64,000 nucleotides of DNA from Streptomyces sp. NBC_01381 (GCF_026340305.1 NZ_JAPEPI010000002.1:186001-250000), one strand, 5' to 3'. Shown: positions 1 to 8,989, counted from the stretch's first letter. The notes: generated from the letters alone by a model not told the origin. Made by a program: numbers and translations.

Positions 1-162
1 ATCATCGTAGGACGGGAAAGGGGCCGGAGTCCGGTCCCGACGCGTTCACCGGTACGGGTGAGCGAAGCCCTGGCCGGCCGCCCGGAACAGCGAGAGGGCC
101 CCGCCCTCGGTACAAGACCGGGAAAGGGGCCCTCGACAGCTGCGTAAAGCCAGCCGAAGAAA
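1..162. other. Intergenic DNA downstream of sdhB
   Basis: No gene is supported here. A short hairpin (GAGGGC at 94-99, GCCCTC at 103-108) could end the sdh transcript, which runs leftwards. A 15-16 base phrase, GAC(C)GGGAAAGGGGCC, occurs near 11 and again near 116. The neighbouring gene to the left is outside the window. Confidence 0.4.
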
Positions 163-933
163 TCAGAAGCGCCGCGTGATCAACGCCCGCTTCACTTCCT
201 GGATCGCCTTCGTGACCTCGATGCCGCGCGGGCAGGCGTCCGTGCAGTTGAACGTCGTGCGGCAACGCCACACGCCGTCCTTGTCGTTGAGGATCTCCAG
301 GCGCTGCTCGCCCGCCTCGTCACGCGAATCGAAGATGAAACGGTGCGCGTTGACGATCGCGGCCGGGCCGAAGTACTGGCCGTCGTTCCAGAAGACCGGG
401 CACGAGGACGTGCAGGCCGCGCAGAGGATGCACTTCGTGGTGTCGTCGAACCGCTCGCGGTCCTCCGGCGACTGCAGGCGTTCGCGCGTCGGCTCGTTGC
501 CGGTGGTCACCAGGAACGGCATGACGTCGCGGTACGCCTGGAAGAACGGGTCCATGTCGACGACCAGGTCCTTCAGGACCGTCAGACCCTTGATCGGCTC
601 GACCGAGATCGGCTTGGACGGGTTGATGTCCTTGATCAGGGTCTTGCAGGCCAGGCGGTTGCGGCCGTTGATGCGCATGGCATCCGAGCCGCAGATGCCG
701 TGGGCGCAGGAGCGGCGGAAGGTCAGCGACCCGTCGAGCTCCCACTTGATCTTGTGGAGGGCGTCGAGGACACGCTCCTTGGGGTCGATCTCCACCTGGA
801 AGTCTTCCCAGGTCGCGTCCGCCGAGATCTCCGGGTTGAAGCGGCGGATGCGGAACGTGACCGTGATGTACGGGGAGTCGGCGAAGCCGGCCTCGGGCTT
901 GGCGTCTTCCTTGTCGAGGGTCGGGGTTGCCAT
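163..933 (-). CDS. sdhB: Succinate dehydrogenase iron-sulfur subunit SdhB
   Basis: This 256-residue protein is the electron-transfer subunit of complex II, which passes electrons from the SdhA flavin to membrane menaquinone on the cytoplasmic face. A plant-type [2Fe-2S] site is seen at C76/C81/C84 (CAHGICGSDAM) with C96 as the fourth ligand. The second domain carries CILCAACTSSCP (C168, C171, C174, C178) and a later CRTTFNCTDACPRG for the 4Fe and 3Fe clusters. Its ATG overlaps the sdhA stop by one base (TGATG), so translation is coupled. It is the last gene of sdhCDAB. Length is normal for the family. Confidence 0.98.
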   Translation of the reverse strand: MATPTLDKEDAKPEAGFADSPYITVTFRIRRFNPEISADATWEDFQVEIDPKERVLDALHKIKWELDGSLTFRRSCAHGICGSDAMRINGRNRLACKTLIKDINPSKPISVEPIKGLTVLKDLVVDMDPFFQAYRDVMPFLVTTGNEPTRERLQSPEDRERFDDTTKCILCAACTSSCPVFWNDGQYFGPAAIVNAHRFIFDSRDEAGEQRLEILNDKDGVWRCRTTFNCTDACPRGIEVTKAIQEVKRALITRRF

Positions 934-2687
934 CAGTACTTACGCTCCATCGGCTGGTAGCGGGTCTGGACGACAGGCTTGTAGTCGAGGCGGATCGACT
1001 CGGCGCCGTCGTCGCCGACCTCGCGGTACGCCATGGTGTGGCGCATGAAGTTGACGTCGTCGCGGTTCGGGAAGTCCTCGCGGTAGTGACCGCCGCGGGA
1101 CTCCTTGCGGGCCAGGGCCGACTGCGCCATGACCTCGGCCAGGTCGAGCAGGTTGCCCAGCTCGATGGCCTCCAGGAGGTCGGTGTTGAAGCGCCGGCCC
1201 TTGTCCTGGATCGAGACGTTGAGGTAGCGCTCGCGGAGCTCCGCGATCTTCTCCACCGCCGTCTTGATCGTCTGCTCCGTGCGGAACACCATGACGTTGG
1301 CGTCCATGGTCTCCTGCAGCTCCTTGCGGAGCTCGGCGACCCGCTCGTTACCCGTGGCGTCGCGCAGGCGCTCGACCTGGGACACGACGAGCTCCTCGGC
1401 GTTCTCGGGGAGCTCGACGAAGTCGTTCTTCGCCGAGTACTCCGCCGCCGCGATGCCCGCACGACGTCCGAAGACGTTGATGTCCAGGAGCGAGTTGGTG
1501 CCCAGGCGGTTGGCGCCGTGCACGGAGACGCAGGCGACCTCGCCCGCCGCGTACAGGCCCCGGACGACTGTGGTGTTGTCCGCGAGGACCTCACCCTCGA
1601 CGTTCGTCGGGATGCCGCCCATGGCGTAGTGCGCGGTCGGCTGGATCGGGATCGGGTCCGTGTAGGGCTCGATGCCGAGGTACGTACGCGCGAACTCCGT
1701 GATGTCCGGGAGCTTCGCGTCCAGCTGCTCCGGCGGGAGGTGCGTCAGGTCCAGGTACACGTGGTCGCCCTCGGGACCGCAGCCGCGGCCCTCTCGGATC
1801 TCCGTGTAGATGGAGCGCGAGACCACGTCGCGCGACGCGAGGTCCTTCATCACCGGCGCGTACTTCTCCATGAAGCGCTCGCCGTCCTTGTTACGGAGGA
1901 TGCCGCCCTCACCACGGGCGCCTTCCGTGAGGAGGATGCCCATGCGCCAGATGCCGGTCGGGTGGAACTGGAAGAACTCCATGTCCTCCAGCGGCAGGCC
2001 GCGGCGGTAGCAGGCCGCCTGGCCGTCACCCGTCAGCGTGTGCGCGTTCGAGGTCACCTTGAAGAACTTGCCGGTGCCGCCCGACGCGTAGACCACGGAC
2101 TTCGCCTGGAAGATGTGGATCTCGCCGGTGGCCAGCTCGTAGGCGACCACGCCCGCGCTCTTCTTGACGCCGTCGACCTCGACGAGGAGCTGGTCGAGGA
2201 CGTAGAACTCGTTGAAGAACTCCACGCCCTCCTTGATGCAGTTCTGGTACAGCGTCTGGAGGATCATGTGGCCGGTGCGGTCGCCCGAGTAGCAGGCACG
2301 GCGGACAGGAGCCTCGCCGTGGTTGCGGGAGTGACCGCCGAAACGGCGCTGGTCGATCTCACCCTTGGGCGTACGGCCGAACGGCAGGCCCATCTTCTCC
2401 AGGTCGAGGACCGCGTCGATGGCCTCCTTCGCCAGGATCTCGGCGGCGTCCTGGTCGACCAGGTAGTCGCCGCCCTTGATCGTGTCGAAGGTGTGCCACT
2501 CCCAGTTGTCCTCCTCCACGTTGGCGAGCGCGGCGGCCATGCCGCCCTGCGCCGCGCCCGTGTGGGAGCGGGTGGGGTAGAGCTTCGTCAGGACCGCGGT
2601 GCGGCTGCGCTTCGTCGACTCGATGGCCGCGCGCATGCCCGCGCCGCCGGCGCCGACGATGACAGTGTCGTACTTGTGAATCTTCAC
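933..2687 (-). CDS. sdhA: Succinate dehydrogenase flavoprotein subunit SdhA
   Basis: This 584-residue catalytic subunit oxidises succinate to fumarate in the TCA cycle. The N-terminal dinucleotide site reads VGAGGAGMRAA, and SHTGAAQGGMAAAL holds the histidine that covalently binds FAD. HPTGIW, the RxGxE-like loop near TEGARGEGG and HYAMGGI are substrate-binding and active-site signatures of the family. It sits 16 nt after sdhD and overlaps sdhB by one base, inside one four-gene operon. All key motifs are intact and the length is normal. Confidence 0.98.
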   Translation of the reverse strand: MKIHKYDTVIVGAGGAGMRAAIESTKRSRTAVLTKLYPTRSHTGAAQGGMAAALANVEEDNWEWHTFDTIKGGDYLVDQDAAEILAKEAIDAVLDLEKMGLPFGRTPKGEIDQRRFGGHSRNHGEAPVRRACYSGDRTGHMILQTLYQNCIKEGVEFFNEFYVLDQLLVEVDGVKKSAGVVAYELATGEIHIFQAKSVVYASGGTGKFFKVTSNAHTLTGDGQAACYRRGLPLEDMEFFQFHPTGIWRMGILLTEGARGEGGILRNKDGERFMEKYAPVMKDLASRDVVSRSIYTEIREGRGCGPEGDHVYLDLTHLPPEQLDAKLPDITEFARTYLGIEPYTDPIPIQPTAHYAMGGIPTNVEGEVLADNTTVVRGLYAAGEVACVSVHGANRLGTNSLLDINVFGRRAGIAAAEYSAKNDFVELPENAEELVVSQVERLRDATGNERVAELRKELQETMDANVMVFRTEQTIKTAVEKIAELRERYLNVSIQDKGRRFNTDLLEAIELGNLLDLAEVMAQSALARKESRGGHYREDFPNRDDVNFMRHTMAYREVGDDGAESIRLDYKPVVQTRYQPMERKY

Positions 2688-2703
2688 TGGGTTCGCCTCG
2701 GCT

Positions 2704-3186
2704 TTAGCGGATGTTCGGGTCGAAGGTGAAGATCACCAGCGTGCCCAGAAGGATGGTGAACACCGTGGCGGTGTACAGCAGGCCCTTGAGCCACAGGCGC
2801 GTGTTGGCGCGCTCCGCGTAGTCGTTGATGACCGTGCGCAGGCCGTTGGCCCCGTGCAGCATCGCGAGCCACAGCATCAGCAGATCCCAGACCTGCCAGA
2901 ACGGGGACGCCCAGCGGCCCGCGACGAACGCGAAGCCGATCTTCGATACTCCGCCGTCGAGCACCAGCTGGATCAGCAGGTGGCCGAGGACCAGGACGAC
3001 CAGGACGACTCCGGACAGGCGCATGAAGAGCCATGCGGCCATCTCGAAGTTGCCGCGGGTCGAGCGCGGGGTCTTGGAGGTGCGCTTGCGCGGCGCCTCG
3101 ATGACGGGTGCCGGGTTGTCGACGTCGTAGAGCGAGGCGCCCTCGACGGGGCCCACTCCGGACTTCTCGAGCGTGGTGTCGGACAT
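2704..3186 (-). CDS. sdhD: Succinate dehydrogenase hydrophobic membrane anchor SdhD
   Basis: A 160-residue membrane subunit that with SdhC anchors SdhAB and forms the quinone and haem site. An N-terminal cytoplasmic stretch of about 50 residues is followed by three hydrophobic helices. The motif MLHGANGLRTVINDYAE, near residue 110, holds the conserved histidine and the Asp-Tyr pair typical of SdhD. It starts 6 nt after the sdhC stop. The rather long polar N-terminus rich in Lys and Arg is usual in Streptomyces. Confidence 0.95.
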   Translation of the reverse strand: MSDTTLEKSGVGPVEGASLYDVDNPAPVIEAPRKRTSKTPRSTRGNFEMAAWLFMRLSGVVLVVLVLGHLLIQLVLDGGVSKIGFAFVAGRWASPFWQVWDLLMLWLAMLHGANGLRTVINDYAERANTRLWLKGLLYTATVFTILLGTLVIFTFDPNIR

Positions 3187-3192
3187 CTGGCG

Positions 3193-3573
3193 TCAGCTCC
3201 CGAGGACTTCGCGGACGGCGTGGCCGAGGACCGGGTAGAGCGCCCCCACCATCAGGACGACCCAGATGCCGACGACGGTCCAGAGCATCTGCTTCTGGTA
3301 GCGCGGGCCCTTCGACCAGAAGTCGACGGCGATGACACGCAGGCCGTTCAGTGCGTGGAAGAGGATGGCGGCGACCAGGCCGTACTCAAGGAGTGCGACG
3401 AGGGGCGTCTTGTAAGTGCTGACGACATCGTCGTACGCCTCCGGGGAGACGCGGACGAGAGCGGTGTCCAGCACATGCACGAACAGGAAGAAGAAGATGA
3501 GGACGCCGGTGACTCGGTGAGCCACCCAGGACCACATTCCTTCCCGGCCGCGGTACAGCGTTCCAGCCGGCAC
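3193..3573 (-). CDS. sdhC: Succinate dehydrogenase cytochrome b subunit SdhC
   Basis: The first gene of the operon encodes a 126-residue cytochrome b556 type subunit. I chose the GTG at 3573 because GGAGGG lies 7 nt upstream and the protein then begins VPAGTLYRGREGMWSW, the usual family start; the longer frame upstream has no such support. The motif WVAHRVTG and the later FHALNGLRVIAVDF supply the haem-binding histidines in a three-helix membrane protein. The promoter for the sdh operon should lie between 3574 and about 3720. Confidence 0.95.
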   Translation of the reverse strand: MPAGTLYRGREGMWSWVAHRVTGVLIFFFLFVHVLDTALVRVSPEAYDDVVSTYKTPLVALLEYGLVAAILFHALNGLRVIAVDFWSKGPRYQKQMLWTVVGIWVVLMVGALYPVLGHAVREVLGS

Positions 3574-3709
3574 GGCAGAACCCTCCGGGAGCGGGGATTG
3601 GGGCCAGCCGGCTTGGGTGGTCGGACGGGCCCGGCCGGGTACGGTCCACCGGCCGCTCGTCATCGTATCGACGAGTTGTCGGTTCGCTCGCGCGGGGTAG
3701 CCAGGTGTG

Positions 3710-3733
3710 ATCAAACAGGCAATCAAACAGGCA
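3710..3733. repeat. 12-bp tandem duplication over a stop codon
   Basis: ATCAAACAGGCA occurs twice head to tail (3710-3721 and 3722-3733). The copy next to the gene supplies the last codons and TGA of the OHCU decarboxylase-like gene; the other copy repeats the same Pro-Val-stop coding pattern just beyond it. It looks like a recent slippage duplication. Confidence 0.8.
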
Positions 3734-4229
3734 CGTACGGGCTATTCAGCTCGTGCACGAGCCGGGTGAGTCGCCCGCGGGCCAGCTTGCGCAGTTCCTC
3801 GGCGGCCAGGACGCGCTCTTCCTCCGGATCGTTGCCCAGGCGCGCGCGGATTCCGGCCAGCAAATGGTCCAGGGCCTCGCCCTGGGCGACGCCGTCCAGG
3901 CAGATCACGAATACGTGACCGAAGCGGCTCTCGTACGCGGCGTCCGCGGCGCTCAGTGCGGTGTGCGCGGCGGAGTACGTGCCCTGGCGGGGGACCCGCG
4001 GCTCAAGAGGTTCGCAGGCCAGGGCCTCGGAGAGGTCGGCGGGCGGGAGGTCGTACGCCGCCTCGTCGGACGCGGCGAGCAGCGCGTCGAGGTCGGGGTA
4101 GGGCCGGTGGGCGACGAGGCGGCGGGCCCAGGCGTGACTGCCGCAGCAGGTGAGCAGGGCGGCTTCGGCGGCTGCCGGCTCTGCGGTGTTCAGCTGCTCT
4201 GGGGTTCGGGACGAACTGTGCGGGGGCAG
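3723..4229 (-). CDS. OHCU decarboxylase-like protein (urate degradation type)
   Basis: The protein matches the 2-oxo-4-hydroxy-4-carboxy-5-ureidoimidazoline decarboxylase family, which completes conversion of urate to S-allantoin. The core AAYESRFGHVFVICLDG followed by NDPEEERVLAAEELRKLARGRL is the family signature. Start choice matters. The frame stays open to a GTG at 4331, but that extra part uses CTA, TTA, CGA and CAA codons and has no ribosome site. AGGAG sits 5 nt before a CTG at 4229, giving 168 residues, the usual family length. The assignment is by motif. No other urate gene lies beside it, so the in vivo role is uncertain. Confidence 0.8.
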   Translation of the reverse strand: MPPHSSSRTPEQLNTAEPAAAEAALLTCCGSHAWARRLVAHRPYPDLDALLAASDEAAYDLPPADLSEALACEPLEPRVPRQGTYSAAHTALSAADAAYESRFGHVFVICLDGVAQGEALDHLLAGIRARLGNDPEEERVLAAEELRKLARGRLTRLVHELNSPYVPV

Positions 4230-4430
4230 CGGGACTCCTGGGCAGGGGACATCGATGAGGGGCGGCTGGGGGATTTGTCGTAACGCTAGCGAGATGTGGT
4301 GGGGGCTGTCTGACGGATGCGTGAATCTCACCCGGATGGGAGAGTTTCGCTTCGCGTGGTGGACGGTACGGCCGCGGGCCCCGTTTTAACGTGGGCGGAT
4401 GACTGGTGTCTGTGCACAGGGCGGCAAGCA

Positions 4431-6026
4431 GTGATCCCCCGCCGGTTGGCCGTCGCCGCCGGAGTCGTTGCCGCCGGGGCCGTTGCCCTGACCGTGGCGG
4501 TCTGGCCCGACGGGAGTGACGGTTCGGGCGAGGCCACTCCACCCCCCTCCGACGGCAAATCCGCCGTTTTGCAGACCCCCACCCCATCGCCCACGAAGTC
4601 GTACCCCCTCTCCAAGGCCCCGGCCGTCATCCCCGCCGTGCGCGAGCACACCGCCGCGCGCGGGCCGGGATGGCGGCCCGCGGCCGGCGGGCGTGTCGTC
4701 GTCGGGGACGGGGACCTCGCGGACGAGGGCAGGCTCATCGCCGGTGAGCTCAAGCTCGCGTACGCGGGGGACGAGAACCCCCGCAAGGGGGACGTGGAGC
4801 TGGTCATCGATGAAGACGCCGATGGCGGCGACGAGTCGTACACCCTCTCCGTGAAGGGGCAGCGGGTGAAGATCAGCGCCCCGGCCGAAGCGGGTGTCTT
4901 CTACGGGACGCGCACGCTGAAGCAGGCGGTGAAGGGGGAGCGGACCGCGCCCGAGGGTGTCGTACGGGACCGGCCCGCCAAGCCCCAGCGCGGCTTCATG
5001 ATCGACATCGCCCGCAAGCACTTCAGCGCGGAGTGGATCGAGGACCGTGTCCGCGAACTCGGCGACCTCAAGTACAACCAGCTCGGGCTGCACTTCTCCG
5101 ACGACCAGGCGTTCCGCATCGAATCGGACTCGCACCCCGAGATCGTCTCGCCAGAGCACCTCACCAAGGCGCAGGTCCGCCGCATCCTCAAGCTCGCGGC
5201 CGCCCGGCACATCACCGTCGTGCCGGAGATCGACTCGCCGGGGCACCTCGGCGCGGTCATCAAGGCGCACCCCTCCCTGCAGCTCGTCGACACCCGCGGC
5301 GTCGCCGCGCCCGGCGCGGTGGACATCTCCAAGCCGCAGGCCGCCGAGATCGTCGACGAGCTGCTTGAGGAGTTCGCCGATCTCTTCCCCGGGCGCTACT
5401 GGCATCTCGGCGCCGACGAGTACCGCGCCCTCATGGTCGACAACCCGGAGGCCTCCTATCCGCAGCTGGCCGCCGCGGCCCGCGAGCGGTACGGGCAGGG
5501 CGCCCGCGTCCAGGACCTCGCCACCGGCTGGCTCAACGACCGGGCCGACACCATGCGCCCGTACGAACGGCGACTCAGGGCGTGGAACGACGGGTTCTTC
5601 CGCGGCGGGGTCGAGGAGGCCGCCGACGATCTGGACGTCGCGTACTGGACGGGCAAGGAGATCGGAGCGCGGGAGCCCGTCGAATATCTGAAGGCGGGCC
5701 GGAAGGTCGTCAATTACAACGACGAGTACCTCTATTACGTCCTCGGCCAGCCGAACGCCTTCGTCTATCCGACCGGACAGCGGATCTACGAGCAGTGGAC
5801 CCCGCTGGTGATCCGCGGGACGCGGCCGGTGAGCGCCGAGTACGACGACCAGATTCTCGGCGGTACCTTCGCGGTCTGGTGCGATCTGGCCGGATCGCAG
5901 ACCCCGGAACAGGTCGCGGCGGGGATCAGGATGCCGCTGCTGGCGACGGTCCAGAAGCTGTGGGATCCGCGTAAGCCGACGCTGCCGTGGGGCGACTTCG
6001 TGAAGCTGGCGGACGAGGTGTCATAG
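4431..6026 (+). CDS. Secreted beta-N-acetylhexosaminidase, glycoside hydrolase family 20
   Basis: A 531-residue exported enzyme likely to release terminal N-acetylglucosamine from chitin or peptidoglycan-derived oligosaccharides. I start it at the GTG at 4431, preceded by an AGGGCGG site, because it opens directly into a signal sequence (IPRRLAVAAGVVAAGAVALT). A Pro/Ser/Thr-rich linker follows, then the GH20b-like domain and the GH20 barrel. The catalytic pair is in HLGADEY, where the Asp orients the acetamido group and the Glu is the acid. RGFMIDIARKHF and PEIDSPGHLGA are further barrel signatures. It diverges from the gene to its left. Confidence 0.93.
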   Translation: MIPRRLAVAAGVVAAGAVALTVAVWPDGSDGSGEATPPPSDGKSAVLQTPTPSPTKSYPLSKAPAVIPAVREHTAARGPGWRPAAGGRVVVGDGDLADEGRLIAGELKLAYAGDENPRKGDVELVIDEDADGGDESYTLSVKGQRVKISAPAEAGVFYGTRTLKQAVKGERTAPEGVVRDRPAKPQRGFMIDIARKHFSAEWIEDRVRELGDLKYNQLGLHFSDDQAFRIESDSHPEIVSPEHLTKAQVRRILKLAAARHITVVPEIDSPGHLGAVIKAHPSLQLVDTRGVAAPGAVDISKPQAAEIVDELLEEFADLFPGRYWHLGADEYRALMVDNPEASYPQLAAAARERYGQGARVQDLATGWLNDRADTMRPYERRLRAWNDGFFRGGVEEAADDLDVAYWTGKEIGAREPVEYLKAGRKVVNYNDEYLYYVLGQPNAFVYPTGQRIYEQWTPLVIRGTRPVSAEYDDQILGGTFAVWCDLAGSQTPEQVAAGIRMPLLATVQKLWDPRKPTLPWGDFVKLADEVS

Positions 6027-6163
6027 GTGGCGCCGAGTAGTCGCACGGATCCGTTTTCTGCTTTTTGGTGGCGAACTCGCGTAAGTCTGTGGTGTATTCG
6101 GCCAAAGCCGATCGCAGCCGTCGAGCGCAGTTGAGCAGAGTCGAACCACGGGGGGACGCGGGC

Positions 6164-6670
6164 ATGGGCTACTGGGGTTACTACGTCGTGGGCAGGAGCG
6201 AGCGGCCGCTCGTGGAGCTCACGGCGGTGGCGGGGGTGCGTGACGAGCTCAGCCTTCTCGTCCAGCGGGACGACGGCTGGCAGGTGTGGGAGGTGCCGGG
6301 CGGCGAGGGCACGCGCGACGTCGGCAGCATGAACTCCCTCGCCCTGGAGACGGGCGCGCCCGCGCTCTTCGGGTACGTCATGGACAGCGACTGCGTGGTC
6401 GTCGAGGCGGCCGCCCCGGAGAGCGGGGCCTGGACGACCTGCCTGGCGAGGACCGCGATGGCGGGATACCTGGGCGACGACGGGCTCAGCCTCGACGATT
6501 ACTTCCTCGAGCCGCGCGACGCGGCGGACCGGGCGGTGGCCTGGGCGGCGGAGTCGGGCAGGACGGTGTCCGCCGCGCCGATCCTGGACGTCCTGAACGC
6601 CGCCGCGGAGCCTTCGGCGGAGCAGCTCTTCTTCCGCTTTCTGGACCGTCTGGGCGTTGTGCCGCAGTGA
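6164..6670 (+). CDS. Conserved streptomycete protein of unknown function
   Basis: I do not recognise a domain. The 168-residue soluble protein starts MGYWGYYVVGRSERPL after a GGGGGA site at 6151-6156. The sequence suggests a compact alpha/beta fold with a repeated Trp-rich edge (DDGWQVWEVPGGEG) and a C-terminal helical part. It has no signal peptide and no membrane segment. It sits between a secreted hexosaminidase and another unknown gene on the same strand, with no clear operon link. Codon use is normal for the region, so it is probably a real gene. Confidence 0.75.
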   Translation: MGYWGYYVVGRSERPLVELTAVAGVRDELSLLVQRDDGWQVWEVPGGEGTRDVGSMNSLALETGAPALFGYVMDSDCVVVEAAAPESGAWTTCLARTAMAGYLGDDGLSLDDYFLEPRDAADRAVAWAAESGRTVSAAPILDVLNAAAEPSAEQLFFRFLDRLGVVPQ

Positions 6671-6784
6671 AAGGCGGGGCTCCCGTTCCGCTTCTCTGCC
6701 GTGACTGTGCAATGACTGTGTGACGTTCCCGGCGGGCCGCACGCAGTAGAGGACGTGCAGAGTCCGCAACGGGAGGCGTACATC

Positions 6785-7375
6785 ATGGGCGGCCCGAGCC
6801 TGGTCGAGTTGATAGCCGAGGCCGACGAGAGAGGTCTCGCGGCGAGCGGTCTCGCCTGCCTCGACCGGTGCCTACCGCTCCTCGGGGGCGGTGACGAGGT
6901 GCTCCGGCCGCTGTGGGGGAGCCTCGCGGAGGGCGGCGCGTGGGACATGGCGCTGGCCGATGCCCGTGCCGCGCTCGCGGGTTCGGGTTCGGGTTCCCCG
7001 GAGGAGTCCGCCGGCGACGAGGCCGTCACGCTCGCGCACCGCATGCTCGGTGCCGTGCCGGCCGCGCGTTCCGCCGCCGAGCTGCGCGAGTGGGCCGACG
7101 CCTGCTCGGTCGCCGCGCTGCAGATCCACCGGCTGCTCGACACCATGCCGGACGGCGGCTCCCAGCGGTCGTCCGTGACGGCGCGGCGCGAGGGGCGCAC
7201 GGACGGCATGTCGCCGCTGGTCGCCGCCGAGCTGCGCCGCCAGATCCGGATCCTGGAGCTGCTGGCCAACCAGGGTGCCGGTGCGGGCGGGCTTCGCCAG
7301 GCGCTCGACGTGTCGACGGAGGGGCGGCGGGTGCTGCGGGCGGTGGTTTCGAGGCGGGAGCGGGGCCGGGGCTAG
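6785..7375 (+). CDS. Conserved hypothetical protein
   Basis: An unrecognised 196-residue, alanine- and leucine-rich protein. The ATG at 6785 has GGGAGG at 6771-6776, a good spacing, so an in-frame start further upstream is not needed. It looks fully helical, without signal peptide or membrane segment. It contains a short Gly-Ser stretch (AGSGSGSPEE, near residue 60) that may be a linker between two helical halves. It ends 132 nt before a strong bidirectional terminator and is followed by the next gene on the opposite strand. Confidence 0.7.
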   Translation: MGGPSLVELIAEADERGLAASGLACLDRCLPLLGGGDEVLRPLWGSLAEGGAWDMALADARAALAGSGSGSPEESAGDEAVTLAHRMLGAVPAARSAAELREWADACSVAALQIHRLLDTMPDGGSQRSSVTARREGRTDGMSPLVAAELRRQIRILELLANQGAGAGGLRQALDVSTEGRRVLRAVVSRRERGRG

Positions 7376-7377
7376 CG

Positions 7378-7475
7378 CCCCCGAAGGGGCGCGGGGCTGT
7401 GACCAGCCGACGAGGGGGCCGGGCCCCGAAGGGGCGCGGGGAACTGCGCGACCAGCCACGACGTACCCGCAGATG
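7378..7475 (+). repeat. Dispersed GGGGCGCGGGG intergenic repeat, double copy
   Basis: Just after the stop at 7375 the phrase CCCCGAAGGGGCGCGGGG occurs twice, near 7378-7396 and 7423-7441. The second copy continues as AACTGCGCGACCAGCCACGA and CGTACCCGCAG. The same phrase follows the stops at 19343 and 59663. Each copy contains a CCCC-loop-GGGG hairpin, so it may act as a terminator as well as being a dispersed repeat. Confidence 0.75.
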
Positions 7476-7506
7476 AGTACCGCACTTCCCACGGCGCCGG
7501 GCGCAG

Positions 7507-7550
7507 CAGGAGGGCCCCGCGGTCATCGGCGTCTCCGCGGGGCCCTCCTG
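7507..7550. terminator. Bidirectional terminator, 16-bp perfect stem
   Basis: CAGGAGGGCCCCGCGG (7507-7522) is the exact reverse complement of 7535-7550, with a 12-nt loop. It lies between converging genes that end at 7375 (plus) and 7578 (minus), as expected for a shared terminator. Confidence 0.85.
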
Positions 7551-7577
7551 CGATCCCCTCCTATGGCCCCCGGCCAG

Positions 7578-8939
7578 CTACTTCGCGCCGAAGATCGCCG
7601 CCAAAGGCTGCTTCTTCTTGAAGACGGTGGACGGCGCCGTCACATGCTCGCCGCCGATGTAGAGGCGCTCGCCCGCGAAGAGGATCCGCCGCTCCGTCGT
7701 GAACCGCGCCTCCATCTCCCAGCTGGCGGACGGGTTCTGCTGGATCTTCGTCTTCTTGTACGTCGTCGGGTCCAGCTCCCAGACCGCGCCGCCCGCCTCG
7801 TCCACGACGCTGGCCTCCTGGTACGCGATGACCTTGCCGTCGTCCGCGACGCCGACCGGGGTCAGGTGACCGCCGTCCACGCCCTCGGCCTTGCCCTTCT
7901 GCTTGCCAGTCTTCAGGTCGAGGGCGACCAGGTCGTTCTCGGCGTCGGACGACGCGCTCGCGGGCTCCGAAGTGCCGAGGAAGAGCGTGTCCTTGGTGAC
8001 GGCGATCTGCTGGCAGCCGGTGACCTCGGTGGCCGGGCAGTCCAGCTTGTACTTCCCGTACTTGCCGCCCACCGTGCTGATCGTGCTCAGCAGCTTGCCC
8101 TGGGCCCCGCTGTCGTCGATCGTCAGGAACTCCGAGGCCCCGGACGAGCCCTTCTTGGCGTCACCGCCGTCGGCGCCCACGACCAGCGGGTCGGTGGAGA
8201 CGACGTGCGCGTTCTCGGTGCCTGCCGGGAGTTTGTACGTCGACTTCACCGCCTTCGTCGCGGGGTCGACGGTCTGGAGCGTCAGCTGGGGGCTGTCGAC
8301 CTCGCCGCAGTCGCGGAGCGCGATCAGCTTCTCGTCGCTGCCCGCGTAGCCCTCCACCGGGCACTTCTCGTCCGAGGGCTTCCACAGAGGCTCGCCGCTG
8401 ACCTTCCAGCCCGCGTCGGTGAGGCTGCCCGCCGCGGCGACCGTGCCGCCGCCGATGGTCACCTCGTCAAACATCTGCGCGGAGCCGTACTCGTCGGTGG
8501 CCTGCTTCTGCCACAGCAGCTTGCCCTTGTTCAGGTCGACGAGGCCGACCTCCGTACAGACGGAGGGGTCCTTCTTGGCGTTCTGGAAGAGCACGGCGAC
8601 CAGGCCGTCCTTGGTGGGCTCCGGCGACGTCCAGCAGACCTCACCGCCGAGCGGCACCGTCCACTCGGCCTTTCCGCCGGCGAGCGGATAGCCGACTATT
8701 TTGTTCAGATCGGCCTTCACGAAATTCTTGTCGGTCGTCCACATCCCCATGGCGCCGACCATGTCCTTCACCTTCGCCATCGGCACCTGGCCCAGCAACT
8801 TCGCCTCGACGGCGGCCGATTCGGACCCGTCGTCGGTACCGCTTCCGCTCCCGCCCGAACCGTCGTCGCTCTCGCCGCAGCCGCTGAGCAGGAGCGCGGC
8901 CGCGAGTAACGAGCCGAGGGCTGCCGCCTTGCGTGACAT
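7578..8939 (-). CDS. Secreted lipoprotein with beta-propeller-like repeats
   Basis: A 453-residue exported protein. The start at 8939 has AAGGAG 6 nt upstream and opens MSRKAAALGSLLAAALLLSGCGES, a lipoprotein signal peptide with lipobox LSGC. A Ser/Gly/Asp-rich spacer precedes a repetitive beta-rich body with phrases such as KLLWQKQATDEYG, VVALDLKTGKQKG-like LVALDLKTGKQ and AVWELDPTTYKKT. These resemble PQQ-type propeller blades. No catalytic motif is visible. It may be a surface scaffold or sensor. It is next to a second lipoprotein on the same strand but separated by 196 nt of unusual A+T-rich DNA. Confidence 0.8.
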   Translation of the reverse strand: MSRKAAALGSLLAAALLLSGCGESDDGSGGSGSGTDDGSESAAVEAKLLGQVPMAKVKDMVGAMGMWTTDKNFVKADLNKIVGYPLAGGKAEWTVPLGGEVCWTSPEPTKDGLVAVLFQNAKKDPSVCTEVGLVDLNKGKLLWQKQATDEYGSAQMFDEVTIGGGTVAAAGSLTDAGWKVSGEPLWKPSDEKCPVEGYAGSDEKLIALRDCGEVDSPQLTLQTVDPATKAVKSTYKLPAGTENAHVVSTDPLVVGADGGDAKKGSSGASEFLTIDDSGAQGKLLSTISTVGGKYGKYKLDCPATEVTGCQQIAVTKDTLFLGTSEPASASSDAENDLVALDLKTGKQKGKAEGVDGGHLTPVGVADDGKVIAYQEASVVDEAGGAVWELDPTTYKKTKIQQNPSASWEMEARFTTERRILFAGERLYIGGEHVTAPSTVFKKKQPLAAIFGAK

Positions 8940-8989
8940 CTGAATCTCCTTGTGGGCATGGGTACTTGACCCACCGCTCATCGTGCGAC

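Noticed and set aside
927..2729. Long open frame on the plus strand opposite sdhA
   Set aside because: It is a by-product of strong GC3 codon bias; the translation is Arg/Val/Asp-rich with no motif, while the minus strand has complete SdhA.
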